In this document: positions 47,986 through 58,300 of the stretch, piece by piece
Layout: the number at the start of each line of letters is the position of its first letter
Position numbering within the stretch: the first letter of the stretch is position 1
Assembly: GCF_001949145.1 (NCBI RefSeq)
Contig: NW_019091362.1
Coordinates: 9,061,307 to 9,125,306, forward strand
Reading direction: 5' to 3'
From: Acanthaster planci
Lineage: Eukaryota > Echinodermata > Asteroidea > Valvatida > Acanthasteridae
Length of the DNA: 64,000 nucleotides
Notes under the pieces: model-generated
Database searches by the model: none
What the model was told of the DNA's origin: nothing
What the model saw: only the letters and a program-made list of their open reading frames with translations
Translations under genes and position numbers: made by a program

Positions 47986-50900
47986 TTTGTCAGGTATCTT
48001 GGGAGGGGATACAGTACAACGGTGAAGTCGATAGAAACACCTGTTGTTGAACGCAGTAAGTCCATGTCATTACGAAGATCCTTTCGATCACACACACAAC
48101 TCGTCAAGCCAGAATGTAGTAACAGTAAATGTCGTGTGCTCAGCAGAATTTTAGCCGTGGGTAGGCCAGGGGCCAATTTCATAGAGCTTCTTAAGCACAA
48201 AATGTGCTTAAGCGTAAAAAAGCCTTGCTGGACAAATCAGGTTACCAGCCAAAACTCCACGTGTATATGGAATGGTATTCACCTGTCTTTTGGTTAGCAT
48301 GATAATCCGATCATATAGATTTTGAGCAGCCTTTGTTTTTTTAAGCAAGATTTTTGCGCTTAAGTTCTATGAAATTGGCTCCAGGTTATGAACCAACTCC
48401 TTCTCTATCCCTTGGAAGTCTAGGGCCGTTTTCCAATACTCAACTTCGGCTCCGTCTCAGGCTTCAACTGTTTTTTGACTACCCGACTTTGAAGCTGTAA
48501 GCGCAGTAATCAGTCTAATAGTGTCACAAAACATCAAATAAGATGCAAGAGAACCAAAAATTACAGTAATTCAATGTAATTTAAACGCTTCAGGCCCACA
48601 ATCAGGGATTGGTTTTCAGAACGAAGCCTGAGACGGAGACGAAGTTGAGTATTAGAAAATGGCCCAGATCTACTTTCCCTGGAACACAATCAGGTCTCAT
48701 ACACCAGTGACAGTAATTCCAGGCAGTGTACTGTAGGCATTTAAATAACATTTTAAATAAAAAACTCCTCCAAACCACAGATCTGAAAAGGAAAAAGTTC
48801 AAAACTCACATGCTTTTTTGAGCAGTAAACTTTAAGGACAAAAATTAAGAAAGCATGTAGAAAGGCAAATGCATTTTGTTTCTACTCATTTGCTGAATGA
48901 TTGCCTCTGTACTTACAGTATGCATCTCTTTCAGAGGTTTGCAATTCCATTCAATAAATAAAAATTATCAAGTCCCAATTAAAAAAACTTGATGGCGACT
49001 GCCATTTTGCAACTTTTGACAGACCTTCAGGAGCAAATTACTGGGGTGCGTTTTTATCGCAGGTGTGAATAAAGTGACACTCCTTGGTAGGGTTGGACGG
49101 GATGCAGAGATGAGAGGTGTTGGAAGCAATCCGGTGACACTGTTTCCCCTAGCGACCAGTGAGACATTCAGGATTAAGCGAGAGAGTGAAGAAGACGGTA
49201 AGATGCAGGCTGTACTGTACTTCTGTACATGTATATGAAGCCTCATCGGCCTCATACACTGTATCTTTGTTACTACATCCTGGGTAGAGTTTCCATAGGT
49301 TGATTCTGCATTTTGTGGCTCCATCTGTAACCAAGGAATTAAGTGTCTGTTCTGTGTTTACAATGCTATCACAGAATTTCTGCACATAACACAGAATTCT
49401 TACATGTACCGGTAGCTACAGGATGCACATTGTACATTCATTGCTAAACTGATGAATACGCTTACTGCCAGTGCAGAAGTTTTTGCTGTAGTAAGCAGAG
49501 ATTTGTCAACTATGGTAAGCAGTGCCATGAAATTGGGCATACACTGCATGTCTATGTTGAGATTCATCCTGAGCCAAGGATAAGCTAGTGAGATTTCTCA
49601 GGATTTGTCCCGATTGCAGGAATTTTCAAACGGTTTCTTTTAAAATCTGGAAAATCCTGACTTGCCATCAAGGTATTTTGTCTATCTGAGTTGATATAGA
49701 GGACAAGAAATTTGCCATTTTTAGGGGTATGCTCAGGCAAATACAAATGTGAACCACTGACCCTACACTTTTCTTGGTCCTGCATAAACCTTTTTGTAAT
49801 TTTTTTTGTGGATATTTCTTTTTCCTCCAATCTCACCACTGCAAGAAGTTTCACTTTTAAATATGAAAGCCACAGCCTACAGTACTGCACTGTATATTGC
49901 TCCCTCAACATTGAAACCAAGAGCATTTTGCTGGTCAAATGAGACTCGGATCATTTTGTTACTTCTTATCTCCGCTCTAGAACTAAAACAGAGGACCAGC
50001 TGGCACAGGATTAATGTGTTCAAACCAGGGCTGCGGGATGCTGTCTTCACATACTGCAAAAAGGGGTGAGCATCATCCGGCAAACTGCTTACCCCGCTTA
50101 ATTTCAAAATTGCTCTCAGCATCGTCAATCTTGGAGAAGTTTGAAACAGGGTATTTTGAATGAGGTATGTGGCAGTGCACTGAGTTTTGTGTCTGTCAGC
50201 GTCTGTAAACGCTGAGATTGGTATGACCAGAACTGTGGATACAGGGAATTTGGATGGGGGATACAGATGCCCCAAAGAGGGAGACAAGTGGATACCTCCC
50301 ACAGTGGTGGATGCAGTCCTTCAGGCACTGTTGCATTATCTGCTAAAACCATCTTGTGTCCAAGTTGTCGCATCTTTGGGGCCCCAGTTGTGACATATGC
50401 ATGACCTCCTCCCTTTCCCTCATGTAGTTTCTCTCTTGACTTGGTGTACATGTACATGTCTTGGCTCTTGTATGGCATGGTCAACAAAACAAAAAAGTCA
50501 ATCTATTAGAGGTGTTTTCGTTCTGTTCTTGTTAGATCCAGAGTTTTGGTGACAGGGAGGATCAGTTACAGTGAGTATTTCAATGACAGCGATCAGAGGG
50601 TTACTGCGACAAATATTATTGCAGGTATGAAACGTTTGATTGCCAAACACATCAGCAAAGATTTCCTGGGAGTTTTGGACTTCAGGATATTTTATTCCAA
50701 AAATTAGAAACTCTTTCATCCATGTTTTGTATATTTGAGGCCTTCAGACAACAAATCAAATGCTTGATTCACAATATCGTAGTCGTATGTGATAGAGTTT
50801 GTACTTTAGCTACTAGAAGCCCTGAAAGTCGTGCTGTTTTAATGTCATTCTCACAAATCTGTCAGCTGGATGTTTCGTGACTTTTTTCTTAGCCTCCAAT

Positions 50901-52160
50901 TTCACCCTCTCATCAGGCAGATTTAAACAATTTGTAAGTGGCTTTTGTTTAGTTATATTTAAAAGTTTCATCATCAGTCATTTCCATCAGTCTTTGATAC
51001 TGGCATATCAGCATATCAATGACAATGTAGTTCGACGCTGCAAGTTCCCCCAAATTTCTGTTTCAGGGAGGGGACTTTTTGTTATACCCTGTCCTGTACA
51101 CAAGCTTGCTTTGCAGATGTGCAACAGGATAATGGAAAATTCTTTGTACATTAACCCTAACCCTCCTCAATCCTCCAACAGGTGAAGGAGGGTTAGGGTT
51201 AACTTTGATTGTATGGCCAATACAAAGACGTGATAGTTTGCAGTGTACCTAATGATTCCATCATGGTCTTGCAAAAAATGCCTGTTTGATTTTGGAAAAT
51301 AACATGGCCATAAAAAATTGGGTTTTTTGCTGTGTTGCAGAGCCACGATTGAGAAACTGATATGCCTAAAAGGAAGTGTTCATAATAGGCTGATTGCCCC
51401 AATGAGTCGTGACCTATATGCATCAACGATCATGGCATCTTCCAATAGCAAAGTGTGTCTGAGTGTCATTAACACAAATAAAGCTGACAGTCAAGTATGC
51501 AGATTATTGATGTGCTGCATACAACAGCAAAAAACCAATCAGCTTAATTTTGATAACACTTAAGAGGCACTTTGCTATGGGAGGACGCCATGTAGGTTAC
51601 GCCACATAGTGGGGGCAATTACTTTATAGCTGCTTGATTTTGTGAACTGACCTGTGTGGGGCAATCTTTTCCAGCTCACAAAGCATCAGACCCATAGACC
51701 AATCTCTGCGTGAGATTCCAGTAACTAACAAGGTTTTCCAGAGATGGATTTTGGCAACTTTTTCTCTGTTTCCAAATACATTCCTAACAGGGTACTTACT
51801 GTATCTGAAATTGTATGCTTTTACATACACTGCACTTGTGTGCAACAGTGTTCAAAATGCATGTAGCTTTGTAGGTGTCCACAAAACACTAAACCCTACA
51901 TGTAAGAAAGGACAGAAACATGGTGCTCATTAACGACAGAATATTACCTCAAAACGGTTACAGTGAGCCTAAGCAAAAACTGACAGACGTTTTGTCACGA
52001 GTGAACACTCCCATGAAAGTTGTTGCATGCTCTGACTCAGCGTTGTATTTGTTCACTGATATCTCTACCGTACATCTTGTCTATCTCATCCCTAGATGAT
52101 GTAATATTCGTTGGAAGTGAACCCAAGCTGAGAGACTCAGACCTGCAATATGAAGACTAG
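47986..52160 (+). CDS. SSBP1: Mitochondrial single-stranded DNA-binding protein (first exon uncertain)
   Basis: SSBP1 binds single-stranded mitochondrial DNA as an OB-fold tetramer during replication. Exons 47986-48055, 49063-49197, 49981-50065, 50536-50624 and 52096-52160 join in phases 1,1,2,1 and end at TAG 52158-52160. The first listed exon opens FVRYLGRGYSTT, aligning with FVRHES..TT of human, and supplies basic residues and a likely matrix-protease site. The OB fold follows: VNKVTLLGRVGRDAEMRGVG, NPVTLFPLATSE, SWHRINVFKPGLRDAVFTYC, KKGSRVLVTGRISYSEY and TATNIIADDVIFVGSE, all matching human SSBP1 in order. About 147 residues are encoded here and about 161 with the candidate exon at 46023; human has 148. 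Upstream residues must come from at least one further exon. A possible poly(A) signal AATAAA is near 53109. Confidence 0.92.
48167..48386. repeat. MITE with GGGGCCAATTTCATAGAGCT ends
   Basis: Left GGGGCCAATTTCATAGAGCT then TCTTAAGCACAAAATG. The reverse complement of the right end reads GGAGCCAATTTCATAGAACT then TAAGCGCAAAAATC. It lies within the SSBP1 intron between 48055 and 49063. Elements with this CCAATTTCATAGA..TTAAGC signature are, as I recall, common in marine invertebrates. Confidence 0.75.
48422..48666. repeat. 245-bp foldback with ~45-bp inverted ends
   Basis: Left AGGGCCGTTTTCCAATACTC then AACTTCGGCTCCGTCTCAGG. The reverse complement of the right end reads TGGGCCATTTTCTAATACTC then AACTTCGTCTCCGTCTCAGG. 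It sits 36 bp beyond the preceding MITE in the same intron. Confidence 0.8.
51151..51202. repeat. TTAA-ended mini-palindrome, copy 4
   Basis: Starts TTAACCCTAACCCTCCTCAA, centre CCTCCAACAGGTGAAGGA, ends GGGTTAGGGTTAA. Located in the last SSBP1 intron. It is the most symmetric of the four copies. Confidence 0.8.
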
Positions 52161-55100
52161 ACAGTGAACTTCTGGATTGGCAACATGGTGCGTGACCCAT
52201 TGTTGGGTCAATAACCCTGCTGTAACACTGGCTCTGAGTACAACCCCCTCTAGTGGTGAAAATGTGAAAATTACTGGAAGGTGAGGGCACTCAGGCATAT
52301 CACTCAGAAACATTTGCAAAGTGTTGGCACTCTGTCATCTACGCTTTTGTGCGCATTCAGTCACAACTTGGTCCGGTGCTTTGTAAGCTTGATCCACATG
52401 TATAGCGGATGTCTTAAAGAGTTGTCCTATATTAGTGCACAAGTGTTATTTGATATCTGATATATTCATAGGAAAGACAAAAGTGGGACTACATTTTTTT
52501 ACTCAACTTGGCAAATTTTATTTTAAATGATTGTAAACTATCAACCCTGAAAATGTCATACTGAGTTCAAGTCTTATTCTTGTGGGAATTCTTTGGTAAA
52601 AGATCTTATTTTACTTTAAATATGAACTGAAATTGATTACTTGGAGAAAGTCTTAATTTCCTTGAAGTTCCATGTTTGAAGGATGTTTTGAATCATTTAA
52701 ACATTTTAAGGACAAACATTCAGATACATTTCCATGCTTCAGAAAGACTTCTGTTTATTTTGGCAAGCTTGGGCATTCACAGAAACAACCACAGGCCTTC
52801 CGTGTAGTTCACAAAAGGGCTCCTTTTTAGAGTTAACTTTCAAGTTCGCATGCATTTCAATATTACATATTTACTCCCGACATCAACTGTGGTCCCATCC
52901 CACATATTAATCAATACACAAACGCATGATACAAACGATTTACGAAGCATTGCAGAGCAAATGAAGTATTGTACATATGCTACCAACAAGTTTCCAATAC
53001 AGTACAGTAAATTATGTGAATGGTTAACAAATTATGTTTGTACAAGAAATATTGCCATTGTGTTCTCTTCTTCATGCTGTAAGCAGCGTATACATTTACA
53101 GTTTTGAAAATAAACATTTAATTTTTTTCACATGGCATTGTTACTTTTATACCCCTATTTATTTCTTTGCATTTACCAGTGGTCATCTAAGCTGACATTC
53201 CTTCAAAAAGCCTGACACCTATAACACTTCACACAGTGCTTTTACATTAACAACAAATGCAGTGTATTATGCTCTTACCAATGACTTCAAGTCTGATTTT
53301 ACAGTGCTGAAGAAAACTGGAAAACACTGGCAGCAAAAGGCCAAGTAACCTGTCAGTAAGATACCTACGCAATATTCCAGGGCTTTGCAGGTTTGTGTCC
53401 CATTGATGTCAAGCATCGTGTTCGGTCCGACACTCTAACTCACACTAAATTTGATAAGGGCAAGGCAACATGCTCAGTATTTCAGTAAGCCAAAAGGTGA
53501 AACAAAATTGAGGCGGGGACCTTAACCCTTTGCATGCTATTTGCACAAAGGCTTTGATCGGTGCACAGACTGGCGGCATGCAAAGGATTAAAGGGGATGT
53601 TGGGTCATTAGTGATGAAGGAAACGGATCAAACGCTATCCCGTACCGAGAGATAACTAGTGCGGATGACCACTGATAAATGCATTTTCTTCATCTCATTT
53701 ACAATATTTCTGGATATAAAATATATTCACTGCGTTAAAATAGACCTTTGAAAGTTTTTATACAACAGCTTGTTTACACGTGTACAGTTAAAACAGTTAA
53801 GCAGAGCGCTGAGCAGGATGAAGTGATCTGAAACAGCTGCAGATGGGAAGATTTTTCACGTAATGAAATGTAACGTCAATTATTTTATACGCATAATTAT
53901 AAAGATGAACAATGAAATTGACTGGAGCGGGAATTAAATTTTCAACCTCCGGCACACCGTACCCAGGGCTCTACCAACTGAGCTATCCAGCCCTATGTTG
54001 GTGGCTCTTCCCATTTGTCAATTATCTTCATTATCAAATGGGAAGTGCTGCCAATGTAGGGCTGGACAGCTCAGATGGTAGAGCTCCGGTACAGTGTTCC
54101 GGAAGTCGCAGGTTCAAATCCCGCTCCAGCCAATTTCTTTGTTCATCTTTATAATTGTATTTAAGCACCAAGTCAGTTTCCCTGTATAGTTTGTTTCAAT
54201 TTTCAGCATTTAGCCAATCTGTATTTTAAGTGCCAATGGACAAGAAGGAATGCCTAATATCTTGTCAAAGTTGATAAAATAAAAACACCAAATTTATGGT
54301 TTACCTACCAGGCACTGGAAACTTGGGCCATACAGTGGGATAAATGCCCACTGCTATGTAAAGTCAAAAATAAACCTTTCCCTCACGTGGATACTAGTTC
54401 CACAGATTGAGAAGATATTCCTAAAATCAATTAAAATCATGGTACTCATGCATTTGACATTTAAAAAGAAAGACAAATAATGAAAGACTTCACAGGTGAA
54501 AGTCATCCTGATCTATCAGGAGAGTCAACCAATCACATCTACCCATTTTTTCTCAAACCCTGAAATATTTTAGAAGCTCTTCATTTTGCATTTGAAGGTA
54601 TTCAGAATCCACTTTTGATCGGCATAAACCCCCCCCCCCCACAGAATTTCATTTCCAGTCTTCTACTTGCAGAAAAAACTGGAGGTTGTTTACTGCATTC
54701 TATGCTAATTGGCTTTGTAGAGGCCCAATTGTAACTTTTTCCTGACAAAATCAAGGTAATTGTAAGCCTAGAAGTAGAATGCTTTTACTTAGTATGTGAA
54801 GCACCATTAAATATTAAGGTGGGTATTAGGTAAGCCCACCCCCCCGCATGCACGTCAGACATACACCACAGCAGTGATTGGTCAGGACACCACAGGGCTG
54901 TTACGAATACATTTTTGACACGTAATTTAAACTGATAAACATGATTAAATTGACACTTTCAGTTGAAGGAGTTAATTTTGTTCTTGGAACAGGATTTGAA
55001 TTCTGCTAGTCAGATGCCTCTGTTCTCTGCTTCAAAAGCCCTAGAACTCAACAGGTATTAAGAAATGGGCAAGACCTTCAAATCGCTTGGATTAGCATCT

Positions 55101-55311
55101 GTCTGAAAAGTACAACAAATACTTCTTTGCCCAAGATAAGTGGTCTTGTTTTGAGTTGCTTCTCGTGGAAATTGCTGAGTTTTCAGGGTATGTCGGTACC
55201 AAAAATGCTTTTCAACTTGAAAAGCAGAGAAAGCTTTAACAGAGACTTCGGAAGAAAAACTTTGGAGTCTCGGCTTAGTCAGCTGTATCAGGAATCAGAC
55301 GAATTCCTCCT
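52161..55311. other. Region between the convergent SSBP1 and phosphatase genes
   Basis: It holds the 3' untranslated regions of both genes, a small palindrome around 53520-53594 (ends CCTTAACCCTTTGCATGC and GGCATGCAAAGGATTAAAGG), and the tRNA-like foldback at 53891-54158. No additional exon is recognised. Confidence 0.5.
53891..54158. repeat. Foldback of two head-to-head tRNA-derived halves
   Basis: The two ~125-bp arms are inverted copies over nearly their full length: outer ends ATAATTATAAAGATGAACAA, inner ends around CTTCCCATTTG/CAAATGGGAAG. The right arm contains a tRNA-like unit (54060-54131) with a 7-bp acceptor stem GGCTGGA/TCCAGCC, box A AGCTCAGATGGTAGAGC and a perfect box B GGTTCAAATCC. 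The left arm has the same unit on the minus strand with box A TAGCTCAGTTGGTAGAGC. The anticodon and T arms are mismatched, so it is a relic and not a working tRNA. Confidence 0.8.
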
Positions 55312-58300
55312 TCAAGGGTGTGGACAGCCCTTGGCTGAGCCGTTGCTGTTGGCTTTTTTGGGCGAGGACGGGCGGCGCGAGTCGCAGCTGTCCTCAATCA
55401 GCGACCTCTTGGCCGAGCCAACGCTGTACGAGGAGAACCTCTTGTGGAAGTCCTCGTCCTCACTGCGGTCCGGGGATGTGCGCCGGTACACCACCACATC
55501 CCGGCGTTCCCTGGCACTGGTCGCATCATCCTCGGTCTCGTAGACACATTTGATGATGGCTGAAGCATCACTGCCTTGGCGAGTGGAAGCCATGTCGTAG
55601 GTGTCGATGGAGGAGATACTAGGCAGGCGCTTGGGGGCGATGCCCTTCTCTTCCAGTATGTCCAAGACACATTTGTGAATGAAGACATATTGTTGCTGTC
55701 AACAGAACAAGAAATTTAAAACTGAATCACAATCAGACCACAAAATTTGCTTTGAAAAATACAATTCAAACAATCTCAAAAATTACTGTACAGTGTACAT
55801 TTCATCAATTCGCTATACACAGAAAGGATTATTTTCAATTCCAACAGCTGAAGCAGTCATTTTCCAACTTTTTCTGCAAAAGATTAAACATCTTTTCGTA
55901 TTTTTGTAACTATTACGGCAGCAAGCAATTAATAGCACGCACACAACCATACCCTGTAAAAATTGAGTCTGGGGTCTGTAACCAAACTAAATGTTCAAAT
56001 GTTATTCTTGATTATTTCAGGCTTTCTTGAGAATCCAATGCCTTTACTCTTTGTCATTACCTCCGTCTGGACCATGTAGCTTCGATGCATTCTCAGGTCA
56101 CAGGTCACACTCAGGATGTCAACAAAGTTGAATTCCTCCATGTGTCTCATCAGCCGATCCAAACTGATGAAGGTCCCTGTGCGTCCAACCCCGGCACTGC
56201 AAGACAATTACTATTATTATTATTAATTTCTGGTAATGACACCAAGTATTCCTCAACTGAGCGCCCTACGCACTCTAGCTTACAAGCCTAATGAAACCTG
56301 TAGAGGAGATGATTGAGAAGCAGTTACAGTTTGCGAGGTGGGAAGGAAACCCCAGAAGAATCAAACCCGGGCCACAGAGGTGGCCCTGGACAGTCCTATC
56401 TGCTTACAGAAGCTCACAAGAAAAATTACAAGAAGACCAGAGCATTAGCCTTAACTCTTGCTACCAGATAATAACCAAATAATTTTGGGATTGTCGTGCG
56501 TCATGCTTTCTACATTATCCCCATTAGGCCGTTTGTCAATTTTTCACACTTTGTTTTTGAGTATGTACGGCGACTTCAGCGTTTGACAATGGTTACTTTT
56601 AAAATTAACGGACAAACGCACCTTGCATCCCAAACATTACATCATATATCATACATTGCGTCATATCTATATTGGTCAATGGTGGCTACCAGACCTACAA
56701 TTTCTACATGTCAGGGGATTATGTCAGGGGATTTTGTCGGGTAAGGGAACCAGACTATCATTTCCTGCATTGGCTCATTGCTTGTTTCCTCGTTTTGTTG
56801 CAAAATAATGCACTTACCTGCAGTGAACGACAGTTGGCGTCCCGTTCTTGGGAATCTGCGCACGCACTGTCCGAATGAAAGTCAGCAGTGCCGTGCTGCA
56901 GTCTGGTACCCCATGGTCTGGCCAGGCCATGTAATGGAACTGCCGGACCTTCTTAGTGGCATCATTCTGTGAAGGCAAAGGGCGGTAGGAAGTTGAGTGT
57001 GATATTTCTGTGTGGCTACAATTTCTGCACAACAGCTGAAATCAACTCACACTGTTTGACAGTGCGCAGCTCTGGGAGACTGTTCTTGGTTTCAGGTGCA
57101 TTTGATCAACCCCGACAACTGCAGTCGCAACTCCCTTCCCAGCACGAAAGGAGCCTCAGTCGTGAGTAACTTGCACAAGGCTCTTGAATACATGTATGTT
57201 TTTCAGATTTTGATGGGGATACATGCATGACATCACTCAAAAACACGCCAAAAATCTCTTCCTCCTTTGTGGCTGAGGCCAAGGCGTCCAACGCTGTAGG
57301 TCATGGTCAATAACTTATGCTTTGCACCCGAATGAAAATCTGTACCCGAAAATTGCCATTCTTATTCTTGCCAAAAGAAAATTACTAATTATTTCTCTTT
57401 ATGAAATGAGCCCCCCCCAACCAAAATTCAGTTGTTCCATAAGCATTACATTGTGTACAAAGTGCTGTGGAGGTGAGCCTTGACTTGACGTGTAGTTTCA
57501 CTGACCCTTTCAAGAGTGAAGTCTCGTGTCGTCCAATGTTCCTGCTCCGTGGTAGCTGACAAAGTGACTTGGATATCGCCGTGCAGGTAAGGTGCACTGT
57601 CCTCTTCCCAGTACTGGTCGCATTTTACCTGAAAATGAAGAGATTTGTGCAGTGAAATAAAACATCCGTCATCAACACCACTGCTTACAGTACTCATCAG
57701 TAGAGGAACCAAAGTGGAGGGATACAATACTGGCATTTCACAGTAGTGTGCGCTGGCCAATCACAACTCGCGAAATATGTCGACCCTTTCCAAACGCGCA
57801 TTGGGTCAACCAATTTCGCGCATTGTGATTGGCCAATGCGCTGCAAACTCTTGGAGGCGCACTATTGTGAAACGCCCGTATTCAATGGTCACATTTTCTG
57901 AAGTGAGAGCTGTGAACTCGTCACTGCTGTGCATTGGGATGACATCAAAATTTGGGCCATGGTGTGCACAGTTAACTTGAACAATACTATCGCAAGAGTT
58001 CTAGCTGTCACCTGGGGCACGTTCAACTGTGCTACACTTTGCGTAGGCGTGCATACCAGTGACAGTGAAGGTATCCAGGGTATGCCAATACTGGTGTACA
58101 TATTTTGCCATGGAGCATGCCCCTGATGAAGCAGTAGGCCTATGTGTCGAGTGTTCACCATTTTTCCTCATCCAGAAATGTACACATGGGTGGGAACAGA
58201 GAAAAATTAAAGGATTTGAAATTAACCTGCAGCAGACCCCTTGTAATGGATCGACAAGAACTACGTGTATACCAAAATTAAGTCAGAGAACCTGACATTT

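Noticed and set aside
51151-51202. AACCCTAACCCT as interstitial telomere repeat
   Set aside because: Only two CCCTAA units, part of a recurrent palindromic element with unrelated centre.
54060-54131. A tRNA gene, apparently Thr(AGT)
   Set aside because: Acceptor stem and boxes A and B are good, but position 33 is not U, the anticodon stem has only four pairs, and the T stem has an A-C mismatch. It is embedded in a foldback repeat.
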